From NCBI RefSeq assembly GCF_044547355.1, contig NZ_JBIUAG010000040.1, positions 1 to 64,000 on the forward strand: DNA of 64,000 nt, read 5' to 3'. Under the pieces are notes generated by a model. The model searched no databases, had not been told where the DNA came from, and saw only the letters and a program-made list of their open reading frames with translations. The position numbers and the translations under genes were made by a program. The DNA is from Kutzneria sp044547355 (GTDB taxonomy: Bacteria; Actinomycetota; Actinomycetes; Mycobacteriales; Pseudonocardiaceae). This document shows positions 56,068-64,000 of this stretch, in pieces (within the stretch, counting starts at the first letter, position 1; the number at the start of each line of letters is the position of its first letter).

Positions 56068-56681
56068 AACTGCCCCCGTACCAGCAGATGCCGCCCGAGG
56101 TCCGGATGCGGCTGCGCCAGCGCGTGCTGCCCGGTGTCCGCCCCGCCCCTCGCCGCCGCGCCCCCTACCTGGCCGCCGCCGCCCTCGTCGTCGCCGCTTC
56201 CTTCGGCGCCGCCCTGCTCCTCTCTCCCGCCCACAACCCCGCTCCCCCCGCCGCCAGCCCCACCACCACCGATTCCGACCTGGCTGCGTACCAACGTCTC
56301 GTCGACCAGTGCCACGCCGACCCCGGCACCTGGAGCACCGGCGCGTACCTCGTCCGCGCCAACGGCGACAGCGTGCAGCTCGCCACCAAGCCCCTGGAGG
56401 ACACCCTCGGCATCTGCCTCATCTCCAACGGGCATTCCACCCACTGGTCAGCGGTGACCACCCAACGACTCACCCAGGACACCCCGTACCAGGCCATACA
56501 CGACAACGGCCTGGTCTACGGCACCCTCAGCGTCGCCGGCGGCACCGTCGTCACCGCCAACGGCATCCCGGCCGTCGTCTCGCAGGGCACCTTCATCGCC
56601 GAGGTCCCCACCCCCGGCCCGGTCACCCTCGTCTTCCGCGACGCCCAAGGCGACATCCTCGACCAGGGCACAGTCAATTAG
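56064..56681 (+). CDS. Single-pass membrane protein, possible anti-sigma partner
   Basis: This 205-aa protein overlaps the sigma gene as GTGA. The N-terminal 33 residues are basic and cytoplasmic (MKLPPYQQMPPEVRMRLRQR). One TM helix follows (YLAAAALVVAASFGAALLL, about 35-53), then a Pro/Ser/Thr linker and an extracytoplasmic domain of about 140 residues. The short cytoplasmic part is smaller than a normal zinc anti-sigma domain and has no HxxxCxxC motif, so an anti-sigma role rests only on gene order. Confidence 0.82.
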   Translation: MKLPPYQQMPPEVRMRLRQRVLPGVRPAPRRRAPYLAAAALVVAASFGAALLLSPAHNPAPPAASPTTTDSDLAAYQRLVDQCHADPGTWSTGAYLVRANGDSVQLATKPLEDTLGICLISNGHSTHWSAVTTQRLTQDTPYQAIHDNGLVYGTLSVAGGTVVTANGIPAVVSQGTFIAEVPTPGPVTLVFRDAQGDILDQGTVN

Positions 56682-56696
56682 GTCCACAATACCGAC

Positions 56697-56888
56697 ATGA
56701 CCTCAGAAATCGACGTCCACGAGGGACGCTCGGTCTTCGAGCGCAACCGGCAGCTGCTCGCCGAGATCGAGCGCGAGCTGGCAGAGCGTGGCGGTGTCGG
56801 CGACGACGCCCCCCGCCGCAGCCGATGTGCTGAGGGCCGCCCGGCGTCAACGCCGACGTCGCCTGCGACGAAACGACAGCCCATGTGA
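56697..56888 (+). CDS. Short hypothetical protein
   Basis: The first 32 codons from ATG 56697 look coding, giving an amphipathic helix (VHEGRSVFERNRQLLAEI, ERELAERG). The remaining residues are Arg/Pro/Ser-rich and switch to a different base-use pattern, as if a frameshift had occurred near 56793; another frame continues with ADVLRAARRQRRRR. I do not recognise it. It may be a truncated gene end or a small helical protein. Confidence 0.3.
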   Translation: MTSEIDVHEGRSVFERNRQLLAEIERELAERGGVGDDAPRRSRCAEGRPASTPTSPATKRQPM

Positions 56889-56894
56889 TTGGCG

Positions 56895-57464
56895 CTAGCG
56901 CGGCGTGGTGAGGGAGTCCAGGTCGAGGGTGAGCGGCCAGGGCGCGTCGAGGTCGACGGCGCCGGTCAGCGGCCTGCCCTGCTGGTAATGGCGGTCGCCC
57001 TCCACCAGCCGATAGGGCGCGAGGGTCACCGGGCCTTCGGCCAGGCTGATGACCCACAGGTGGGGGATGCCGGCCTCGGCGTACTCCACCGGCTTGACGA
57101 TCAGGTCCTCACGCCAGCTCCCCGGCGAGATGAGCTCCACCGCGAGCAGCGCCTCGGCGGCGGTCAGCCGTCGCTCGTCGGCCCATTCCTCGCGCGCGAC
57201 AACAAGGTCCGGGATGCGAACCCGTCCCTTGGGGACGCTCTTCACGACCACGTCCGGCTCGACCACGGCCTCCAGGCCGGGCGGGAGCTGGTCGTCGAGT
57301 TGGTTGGCCAGCCGCCGGGCCGCGCGCAGGTGGGTCTGGATCGGGCGCGCGTTGACGTGTAGTTCTCCGTCGGCCAACTCGTAGCGGTAGGCGTTGTCGA
57401 CCGGCAGCGCTAGGAATTCGTCGAGCGTCATCGACTCGCCCGTGTGATGGCCCGCGGCCGCCAT
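56895..57464 (-). CDS. Uma2-family (DUF820) restriction-endonuclease-fold protein
   Basis: This 189-aa PD-(D/E)xK-fold protein belongs to a family that is expanded in cyanobacteria and actinomycetes and whose role is unclear. The core shows RYELADGELHVNARP (with the Glu), EAVVEPDVVVKSV and VRIPDLVVAREEW (with the Asp), and LLAVELISPGSWREDLIVK (ExxSPxxxxxD/K type). WVISLAEGPVTL closes it. ATG 57464 is the start; MTLDEFLALP at 57431 is an alternative. It is a single gene and not necessarily an active nuclease. Confidence 0.9.
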   Translation of the reverse strand: MAAAGHHTGESMTLDEFLALPVDNAYRYELADGELHVNARPIQTHLRAARRLANQLDDQLPPGLEAVVEPDVVVKSVPKGRVRIPDLVVAREEWADERRLTAAEALLAVELISPGSWREDLIVKPVEYAEAGIPHLWVISLAEGPVTLAPYRLVEGDRHYQQGRPLTGAVDLDAPWPLTLDLDSLTTPR

Positions 57465-57526
57465 CCTCGCCCTCCCAGCCTGCTCGGAAAACTGATCCTA
57501 CCAGCGCCGTGACCAGCGAATATCTG

Positions 57527-59518
57527 CTAGAGCAGCTCCAGCGGGTCCATGCGGACGCGGACCTGGTCGGGGTCCTTGCGGGCGGTGCGGACGCGGACGG
57601 CGGCGGCGATGGCTTCGGCCAGGGCGCGGCCCTCGGCGCGAGAGGCGCGGACGAGGGCGCGTTCCTTGTCCTCGCCCAGGGGAACGGGGCCGAGGATCTC
57701 ACCGGTGCCGGGCAGTCGCAGGTCGTCGAGCACGGCGTTGACGGCGTCGGGGACGCCGTCGATGGTGGCCATCCGGACGGCGGGCGGGAAGCCGAGCTCG
57801 GTGCGGCCGGACAGCTCCAGGGCGGCGTGCCAGACGGGGTCCCAGCGGACGAGGGCCTGCACGGTGGGCAGGCTGGACTCGGCGGTGACGATGACGCGCC
57901 CGCCGGCGGCGGCGGGGACGACCATGCCGGCGGCGGTCATCCACAGGCGCAGGGCCTCCTCGGTGGCACGGAGGTCGGCGCGGCCGAGGATGGCCCAGCC
58001 GTCCAGCAGCAGCGCGGCGCCGTAGCCGCCGACGGCGTGGGGCTCGGCCCCGGGCGTGGCGACGACGAGGGCGGGGGCGTCGGGCACCTCGGCCAGCACT
58101 TCGCCGGCGCCGGAGGTCCGGACGACGAAGCCGGGGAAGGCGCGGCCCAGTTCCTCGGCGGTGCGCTTGGAGCCGACGACCACGGCCCGCAGTCGCCGTG
58201 AACCGCAAGCGGTGCAACGGAACATGACCTCCACGGCCCCACACCAGCGGCACTCGGCGGGTCGTGGCGCGCCGTTGTCGTTGCCGCCGGGAAGCGACAA
58301 CGGCCCGGCGCACTTGCGGCACTGGGCCCGCACGCGGCAGTTGGCGCACGCGAGCGCCGGCACGTAGCCCCGACGTGGCACCTGCACGAGCACAGGCCGC
58401 CCGGCCTTCAACGCCTCGCGCGCGGCCTCGAAGGCGATGGCCGGCAGCCGCGCTGTGCGGGCGGCCTCGTCCCGTGCGAGCTGGACGTCGGTCTCGCCGA
58501 TGGCGGTGACCCGTGGCGCCGCGGCGCGCAGCTGCTCCCGTGCGGCGACGATCTCGGGGGCCCAGCCGGTGTCCACGAGCAGCTGCGCCTCGGCGGTACG
58601 GGCGAAGGCGGCCACGAGCAGCGACGCCCCGGCCATATGGGCCCGCTGCACCAACACATCCCGTACGTGTGGATACGGCGCGAGCTGTTCGGCGTGCCCG
58701 CTGTCGCCGTCGTCCCACACGACGAACAGCCCCGGATCGGCGACAGGCGCGAACGTGGCGGCCTTGGTGCCGACAACCACGCGCACGGTGCCACGCAGCA
58801 CCGACAGCCACCGTTTGTACCGCTCCCCCGGCCCCAGGTCGGCGGACAGCGCCACCACGCCGTCCATGAGTCGCTGGCACGCCGCGAAGACCCGGTTCAC
58901 GTCACGGTAGTCGGGCACCACGACGACCACGCCCTTGCCGGCCGACGCGACCGTGGCGGCGACCTCGGCCAGCCGCGCGGGCCAGTCCTCGCCGGGCAGC
59001 GCCTGCCACACGGCGTTGGCCGACCGCCCGGCCGCGAGGGCGTCGAGGTAGGCCGGGCCACGGGTGTAGCGCTGCCAGCCGTCCGCCGCCGGCCGCTCGG
59101 GCGGTCCCACGGGCTCGTCGGCGGCCTTCGCCTCGGCGCGCGCGTGGCGCGGCGGCACAGCCAGCCGCAGCACGTTGGCCAGCGAGCCCACGTAGCGGTC
59201 GGCGACAACCCGCGCGAGGGCGTGGATCTCGGGGGTGAGCACGACCTCCGGGGACACCACCCGCTCGATGTACTTGATCTTGTCGGCGACCTCGGTGTGC
59301 TCGACCCGCTCCAGCAGGAAGCCGTCGGTCAGCTTGCCCCGGAACCGCACCCGCACCCGCGTCCCGGGCTTGGCGTCGGCGTCGCACTCGGCGGGAATCC
59401 GGTAGTCGAACGGGAAATCCAGGTGATACGGCAGCGGCACGTCCACGCTGACCCGCGCGACCGCGGCGGTGGCGGCGGGCTGCCGCTCACCGCGCCGGAC
59501 CTGCCCGCTGGGTGCCAC
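57527..59518 (-). CDS. priA: Primosomal protein N' PriA, degenerate actinobacterial type
   Basis: This is a replication-restart helicase homologue. The 3' DNA-binding domain begins SVDVPLPYHLDFPFDYRIP. The zinc region is intact (CANCRVRAQCRKC, CRWCGAVEVMFRCTACG). The helicase motifs are eroded, however: no GxGKT P-loop precedes VVVVVPDYRDVN, and the Walker B site reads FVVWDDGDSGHA. This matches the reported absence of helicase motifs in actinobacterial PriA. I start at GTG 59518 rather than 59575 because the longer frame reads through an intrinsic terminator. Confidence 0.9.
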   Translation of the reverse strand: MAPSGQVRRGERQPAATAAVARVSVDVPLPYHLDFPFDYRIPAECDADAKPGTRVRVRFRGKLTDGFLLERVEHTEVADKIKYIERVVSPEVVLTPEIHALARVVADRYVGSLANVLRLAVPPRHARAEAKAADEPVGPPERPAADGWQRYTRGPAYLDALAAGRSANAVWQALPGEDWPARLAEVAATVASAGKGVVVVVPDYRDVNRVFAACQRLMDGVVALSADLGPGERYKRWLSVLRGTVRVVVGTKAATFAPVADPGLFVVWDDGDSGHAEQLAPYPHVRDVLVQRAHMAGASLLVAAFARTAEAQLLVDTGWAPEIVAAREQLRAAAPRVTAIGETDVQLARDEAARTARLPAIAFEAAREALKAGRPVLVQVPRRGYVPALACANCRVRAQCRKCAGPLSLPGGNDNGAPRPAECRWCGAVEVMFRCTACGSRRLRAVVVGSKRTAEELGRAFPGFVVRTSGAGEVLAEVPDAPALVVATPGAEPHAVGGYGAALLLDGWAILGRADLRATEEALRLWMTAAGMVVPAAAGGRVIVTAESSLPTVQALVRWDPVWHAALELSGRTELGFPPAVRMATIDGVPDAVNAVLDDLRLPGTGEILGPVPLGEDKERALVRASRAEGRALAEAIAAAVRVRTARKDPDQVRVRMDPLELL

Positions 59519-59538
59519 GCCCTGAGGTCTACCAGAAA

Positions 59539-59564
59539 AGCCCCTTCCGTTGCCGGAAGGGGCT
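59539..59564 (-). terminator. Intrinsic terminator upstream of priA
   Basis: The 11-bp arms AGCCCCTTCCG and CGGAAGGGGCT enclose a four-base loop. On the minus strand they are followed by TTT, so the site terminates transcripts of the peptidase gene at 59695. It falls inside the longest possible priA frame. Confidence 0.8.
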
Positions 59565-59694
59565 CCCGAGTCCACAGGCGACGGACTGCCAGCTTCGCCG
59601 AGTAGAGTTGAATTCTGGGGGATCCCTGGCGAAGTTGATCTATCGAAGGTCGGCCGGTCGGATGACCGGGGTCACCCGTGCTTCATGGCCTGGG

Positions 59695-60423
59695 TCACAC
59701 GTGCTTCCACGTGCAGGTGAAGGCGTTGCCGCCGGTCAGGCCGGACACGGCGTCCTTGGTGGTGCTGCCGCTGGCCTGGGTGATGGGGTCGTAGCTCTGG
59801 CTGCCGATGGCCTTGCCGTTGGCGGTGGCATTGGTGAAGTTCACACTGCCGAAGTTCGCCAACGGCAGCGTGCCGTTGGAGTCGGACGGCGCCTCCGCGA
59901 TGATCTCGGCGCTGGCCAGCGCGGCCTGGGCGTAGGTCTTGCTGACCGTGTGGCTCCAGCCGCGGGTGTCGTCGGAGATCTTCAGCGTGAACTTGCCGCC
60001 GCTGGCCTCGGTGACCGAGGCGGTGAAGTGGTCGCCGGGGCTGACGGTGTCGCTGAAGTTGACCGGGTAGGCCGGGTACATCTCGTACCACGCGTAGTAC
60101 TCGGCGCGGCCGTTGATGTAGTCGACCTCGGTGCCGAGCTGCTCGACGGAGTTGCTGCCGTCGCCGTCGATGCCGACCCAGAAGCTGGAGTACGCGTCCT
60201 GCGAGGTGGCCTTCACCGACGGCTGCACCCAGCTGGCCGAGACGCTGGTGAACGTGCCGCCGGTCACGGCGTAGCCGGCCCAGTTGCCGCTGGTGCTGTG
60301 GGACAGGCCGTGGTTGAGCGGCTTGTGGATGTGAGCGGCGGGGGCGGCGCTGGCGGGGGTGGCCAGGCCGATCACGGCCAGCGGGGCGAGCACCGCGACG
60401 GCGATGCGCAGAGGCGACTTCAC
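59695..60423 (-). CDS. Secreted G1-family glutamic endopeptidase (eqolisin-like)
   Basis: This is an extracellular peptidase of the Gln/Glu dyad type. The signal peptide (RIAVAVLAPLAVIGLATPAS, cleavage near residue 27) precedes a beta-sandwich domain. The domain has SGNWAGYAVTG, SSFWVGIDGDGSNSVEQLGT (with the catalytic Gln), and SAEIIAEAPSD (with the catalytic Glu). AYYAWYEMYPA-type aromatic residues line the cleft. The 242-aa length is normal for bacterial members. It is monocistronic. Confidence 0.92.
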   Translation of the reverse strand: MKSPLRIAVAVLAPLAVIGLATPASAAPAAHIHKPLNHGLSHSTSGNWAGYAVTGGTFTSVSASWVQPSVKATSQDAYSSFWVGIDGDGSNSVEQLGTEVDYINGRAEYYAWYEMYPAYPVNFSDTVSPGDHFTASVTEASGGKFTLKISDDTRGWSHTVSKTYAQAALASAEIIAEAPSDSNGTLPLANFGSVNFTNATANGKAIGSQSYDPITQASGSTTKDAVSGLTGGNAFTCTWKHV

Positions 60424-60525
60424 GACAGGGTTCTCCTCGTGCAGGGGTGAGTGCGCTGCACGGGAGACGCTAGGTTCGCCAAACCCCTTGGTGTAGCGGG
60501 AAACCCCTTGGCCCGAACCCTTGAT

Positions 60526-61869
60526 TCAGTCAGACCAGCGCAAAGCGAACCAAAGTTCCATGCGCCGCTGCGTGTCGGCCAGGTCCACGCCCAGTTCCCG
60601 CGCCACCACGCCGATCCGGTGCCGCACGCTGTTGCGGTGCACGCCCAGCTCCGCGGCCGTGCGGTCCCAGTTCCCGTTGCACGCCAACCAGATCCGCAGT
60701 GTTTCGACAAGTTCGGGCCGGGTCGCCAACGGCGCCAGCACGGTCGCGGCGAATCGGGCGGCCGCCTCGGGATCGACCAAACCCGACACACCGTCGTCGA
60801 CGGTGACCGGCCGGCCGGCGGCGACGGCCCGTTCCAGCATCCGTGCGGCTTCCCGGTCGGCAGACGGCAGATCGCCCACGCCCACCGGGGAACTCACCGC
60901 CAGCAGCCAGCCGGCCGTTTGCGCCGCGACAACATCCGGCACGGTGGTGACGATCGCCCGCATCCGGTCGCCGTCGGCGTCGACCAGCCCGGTGCCGAGG
61001 TCGATTTCCGCGTCACCACGGGCTTTCCGCTGCCCGCGCACGACCCGGTAGCCCTCGTGCGGGTCGTCGCCGAGCAACATCTTCGTGACCGAACGACCGT
61101 CGGACCGATCGGCCAAAGCCAGCAGTGCCAACGCGACCGCGATGACCGCGCGGTCGGCGACGGAGAACGGCCGCGCCGCGCCGACGACCAGGACCCGGGC
61201 GGCGGCGACCGGATATCCGACGACATGCCACGATCCGACCTCCGTCGAACCGCTGCGCCGGCCGCTGACGGCGCGCAGCCGCCGAGCCATGTGCACGACC
61301 ACCGGATCGATCTCCTCGATTCCCGCCTTCGCGACCACGGCGTCGTCCAGCAGCGCGCACCACCAGTCGGACAGGTCGGCCAATGCGGTGACCAGCGTCG
61401 GCAAGGGATTGGGGCGCAGCGCCGCGCGGGTCAGCGCCGCCTGCGCCTCGGACAGCCACCGCAGCTCGGCATGCTCGGCCGCGGCCAGCGCCACACCCAC
61501 GGCCTGGCTGACAGCAAGGAAGGGTGTAGTGGCCGGTAGCGCAACCAAGGGCAGACCTTGTCGCACGCAGGCGTCGACCAACGAGGCCGGCACCTCGTCG
61601 TAGACGGGTGTGACGCCGAAGCCCAGCGCCTGCACGCCGGCCGCGACCAACCCGCGCACGTATCCGTCGACGTCCTCGGGGAAGTTCACGCCCGCGGTCA
61701 GCAGCAGCTCGCCGCCCAGCAGGTACGGCACGGGGTCGCGCAGCTCGCTCACGTGCGCCCACCGGATCGGGCGGTCCAGCCGGTCGGCCCCGGCGAGCAC
61801 GACGAGGCCCAACTCCGGCCGGCGCACCAGGTCGGCCAGCGGAACTGTGGACGTTCGACCCAACGTCAT
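60526..61869 (-). CDS. PucR-family transcriptional regulator
   Basis: This is a 447-aa regulator. The N-terminal PucR-type sensor (residues 7-125) has RWAHVSELRDPVPYLLGGEL and VDACVRQGLPLVALP. A central GGDEF-like degenerate region follows, and the C-terminal HTH_30 domain (about 385-445) has LACNGNWDRTAAELGVHRN. Such regulators control purine, GABA or guanidino-compound catabolism. It is divergent from the transporter/ureohydrolase operon across 79 bp and is probably its regulator. Confidence 0.93.
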   Translation of the reverse strand: MTLGRTSTVPLADLVRRPELGLVVLAGADRLDRPIRWAHVSELRDPVPYLLGGELLLTAGVNFPEDVDGYVRGLVAAGVQALGFGVTPVYDEVPASLVDACVRQGLPLVALPATTPFLAVSQAVGVALAAAEHAELRWLSEAQAALTRAALRPNPLPTLVTALADLSDWWCALLDDAVVAKAGIEEIDPVVVHMARRLRAVSGRRSGSTEVGSWHVVGYPVAAARVLVVGAARPFSVADRAVIAVALALLALADRSDGRSVTKMLLGDDPHEGYRVVRGQRKARGDAEIDLGTGLVDADGDRMRAIVTTVPDVVAAQTAGWLLAVSSPVGVGDLPSADREAARMLERAVAAGRPVTVDDGVSGLVDPEAAARFAATVLAPLATRPELVETLRIWLACNGNWDRTAAELGVHRNSVRHRIGVVARELGVDLADTQRRMELWFALRWSD

Positions 61870-61948
61870 GGCTGGAGATTGTGCACTTCGTCCAGGTGAG
61901 GTGCACGCCGTCGCTTCCTAGGGTGACCTGAACGACAGGAGGAAGCCG

Positions 61949-63340
61949 ATGGCACTCGACTACGTGGTGATCGCGGCGTACGTGCTGGGCATGGTCGGCG
62001 TCGGCTGGTGGGGCATGCGCCGCGCCACCACCCGCAGCGACTACCTGGTCGCCGGCCGCCGGCTGGGCTTCGCGATGTACTCCGGCACGATGTCCGCCGT
62101 CGTGATCGGCGGCGCGTCGACCATCGGCGGCATCGCGCTCGGCTACCAGTTCGGCATCTCCGGGGCCTGGCTGGTGTTCACCATCGGGCTGGGCATCCTC
62201 GCGCTGTCGGCGTTCTTCGCGCGGCGCATCGTGCGGCTGAAGGTCTACACCGTGCCCGAGATGCTGGACCTGCGCTACGGCGGATCCACCAGCATCGTGT
62301 CCGGCGTGGTGATGTGGGGCTACACGCTGATGCTGTCGGTCACCTCCACCATCGCCTACGCCACCGTGTTCGAGGTGCTGTTCGGCCTGCCCAAGGTGGG
62401 CGGCGTGATCATCGGCGGCGTCATCGTGGTGCTGTACTCGGCGCTGGGCGGCATGTGGTCGATCACGCTCACCGACATCGTGCAGTTCGTGGTCAAGACG
62501 GTCGGCATCCTGCTGATCCTGCTGCCAACGGCCCTGGTCGCGGTGGGCGGCTTCGGCGGCCTGCACGCGCAGCTGCCGGCCAGCTTCTTCGACGTGGGCT
62601 CGATCGGCGCCGGCCGCATCGTCACCTACCTGCTGATCTACGTGTTCGGCCTGCTCATCGGCCAGGACATCTGGCAGCGCGTGTTCACCGCCCGCACCCC
62701 GCGCGTCGCGACCACCGGCGGCCTCACCTCCGGCCTGTACTGCGTCGTCTACGCCATCGCCGGCGCCCTGATCGGCAGCGCTGCCAAGGTGCTGTACCCG
62801 AACCTGCCCAATCCCGACGACGCGTTCGCCACGATCGTCACCGGCCTGCTGCCCGCCGGCCTGCGCGGGCTGGTCCTGGCCGCCGCCCTGGCGGCGATGA
62901 TGTCCACCGCCTCGGGGGCGCTGATCGCCTGCTCGACCGTCGCCCAGAACGACATCCTCCGCCGCGGCGGGGTCCGCGCCAACCGCGTCGCGACCCTCGC
63001 GCTGGGGGTCGTGGTGATCTTGATTGCGATCGTGGTCGACGATGTGGTAGCCGCCCTCACCGTGGCCTACAACCTGCTGGTCGGAGGCCTTCTGGTGGCG
63101 ATCATCGGCGGCCTGCTCTGGCGGCGTGGCACGAGGGTCGGAGCCATCGCCTCCATGATCGCCGGCGCGGTGGTCGTCGTCGCGAGCATGCTGGCCTACG
63201 GCCTGCTCGCCGACCAGCCCATCTACTTCGGCCTGCTGGCCAGCCTCGTCGTGTACGTCGCGGTCAGCCTGGCCACCCCGCGCACGGCCGACTCCGTGCT
63301 GCACAACTGGGAACAACGACTCGCTGGAGTGAATGCATGA
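61949..63340 (+). CDS. Sodium:solute symporter family transporter
   Basis: This SSS-family permease has 463 aa and about 12-13 TM helices. Conserved elements include the TTRSDYLVAGRRLGF segment after TM1, GGASTIGGIALGYQFGISGAW in TM2, and LAAALAAMMSTASGALIACST in the sodium-binding TM8 region. The substrate is not readable, but the next gene overlaps it as ATGA and encodes a ureohydrolase, so a guanidino compound such as agmatine or guanidinobutyrate is a reasonable guess. Confidence 0.93.
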   Translation: MALDYVVIAAYVLGMVGVGWWGMRRATTRSDYLVAGRRLGFAMYSGTMSAVVIGGASTIGGIALGYQFGISGAWLVFTIGLGILALSAFFARRIVRLKVYTVPEMLDLRYGGSTSIVSGVVMWGYTLMLSVTSTIAYATVFEVLFGLPKVGGVIIGGVIVVLYSALGGMWSITLTDIVQFVVKTVGILLILLPTALVAVGGFGGLHAQLPASFFDVGSIGAGRIVTYLLIYVFGLLIGQDIWQRVFTARTPRVATTGGLTSGLYCVVYAIAGALIGSAAKVLYPNLPNPDDAFATIVTGLLPAGLRGLVLAAALAAMMSTASGALIACSTVAQNDILRRGGVRANRVATLALGVVVILIAIVVDDVVAALTVAYNLLVGGLLVAIIGGLLWRRGTRVGAIASMIAGAVVVVASMLAYGLLADQPIYFGLLASLVVYVAVSLATPRTADSVLHNWEQRLAGVNA

Positions 63341-64000
63341 CCCCGATCGGCCCGACCGACTCGTCCGTCGTCCCGCGCTTCGCCGGGCCGGCCACGTTCG
63401 CCCGGCTGCCGCGCATCGACCAGGTGGGCAAGGCGGACGTGGCCGTGGTCGGCATCCCGTTCGACTCCGGGGTGTCCTACCGGCCGGGCGCGCGGTTCGG
63501 CCCGGCGGCGGTGCGGGAGGCCAGCCGGCTGCTGCGGCCGTACAACCCGGGCCTGGACGTGTCGCCGTTCGAACGGGCGCAGGTGGTGGACGCCGGGGAC
63601 ATCGCGGCCAACCCGATGGACATCCCGCTGGCCATCGCCACCGTCGAGCGGTCGGCCGGCGTGCTGCTGGACGACGGGGCGAAGCTGGTCAGCATCGGCG
63701 GCGACCACACGATCGCGCTGCCGCTGCTGCGGGCCCTGGCCCGGCGGCACGGCCCGGTGGCGCTGCTGCATTTCGACGCGCACCTGGACACCTGGGACTC
63801 CTACTTCGGCGCGTCCTACACCCACGGCACGCCCTTCCGGCGGGCGGTCGAGGAGGGCGTGCTGGACACGTCGGCGCTGTGCCACGTGGGCATCCGCGGC
63901 CCGCTGTACGGCCGTGCGGACCTGATCGCCGACAAGAACCTGGGCTTTGGCGTCGTGACCTCGGCCGACGTGCTGCGGCGGGGCGTGGACGAGGTGGTCG
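63337..64000 (+). CDS. speB: Agmatinase/guanidinobutyrase-type ureohydrolase (3' end outside window)
   Basis: This is a binuclear manganese hydrolase that releases urea from a guanidino substrate. Residues visible to 221 show the family order: VGIPFDSGVSYRPGARFGPAAVR, the first metal motif GGDHTIALPL, and the second, LHFDAHLDTWD, with the bridging Asp residues. The last third, with the third metal motif, lies past the window end. The ATG overlaps the symporter stop. The gene symbol is by family, not by proven substrate. Confidence 0.93.
   Translation, partial: MTPIGPTDSSVVPRFAGPATFARLPRIDQVGKADVAVVGIPFDSGVSYRPGARFGPAAVREASRLLRPYNPGLDVSPFERAQVVDAGDIAANPMDIPLAIATVERSAGVLLDDGAKLVSIGGDHTIALPLLRALARRHGPVALLHFDAHLDTWDSYFGASYTHGTPFRRAVEEGVLDTSALCHVGIRGPLYGRADLIADKNLGFGVVTSADVLRRGVDEVV

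Overview
The window is a chromosomal stretch of a high-GC actinomycete, most likely in the order Pseudonocardiales (Kutzneria, Lentzea or Amycolatopsis-like; the genus is a guess). Support: GC-saturated third codon positions, frequent GTG and TTG starts, stop/start overlaps of the ATGA and GTGA type inside operons, and actinobacterial marker genes (RbpA, WhiA, OpcA, a motif-degenerate PriA). I saw no rRNA, tRNA, CRISPR array, insertion sequence or prophage module.

Layout. 0.2-2.2 kb: a zinc-ribbon miniprotein and an FKBP-type lipoprotein, divergent from a sigma factor/CarboxypepD_reg-like pair that ends in a 47-nt palindrome. 2.2-11.7 kb: ctaB, divergent from the pentose-phosphate/glycolysis operon tkt-tal-pgi-zwf-opcA-pgl. 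11.7-26 kb: an accessory region of alpha/beta hydrolases, a GDSL esterase, an acetamidase, a UGT-type glycosyltransferase, a GNAT enzyme, an ArsR/MFS pair and an orphan histidine kinase. It is sprinkled with decaying genes: isochorismatase, possibly TetR, DUF4419, AraC, a small HTH regulator and an MDR oxidoreductase. 26-38 kb: conserved core with rbpA, secG, tpiA-pgk-gap, whiA-yvcK-rapZ-uvrC, interrupted by a Crp-type regulator paired with a nucleotidyl-cyclase-like protein. 38-45 kb: a Rieske lipoprotein, a conserved hypothetical gene divergent from an XRE/TPR regulator, a second copy of the palindrome, and a 1495-aa secreted multidomain protein. 45-60 kb: riboflavin operon (rpe-ribD-ribE-ribBA-ribH plus a PH-domain membrane protein), an ABC-2 exporter, and priA ... 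def-fmt-rsmB, with a second ECF sigma/membrane-protein pair. 60-64 kb: a secreted G1 glutamic peptidase and a PucR regulator divergent from an SSS transporter and a ureohydrolase cut by the window end.

How the genes work together. tkt through pgl supply both branches of the pentose-phosphate pathway and interface with glycolysis through pgi and the gap-pgk-tpiA operon. rpe sits with riboflavin genes, whose precursor is ribulose 5-phosphate. def-fmt-rsmB handle formyl-Met metabolism and 16S rRNA methylation. PucR-SSS-ureohydrolase looks like an uptake-and-hydrolysis route for a guanidino compound.

The least conventional parts are the giant secreted protein (a helical, possibly pore-forming-like N-terminus, then a Cys-rich segment, aspartate-rich repeats and TPRs); the Crp/cyclase-like pair, whose cyclase-like member ends in a short Gly/Val/Ile motif resembling bacterial amyloid signalling motifs; and two copies of a near-perfect palindrome placed between convergent genes.
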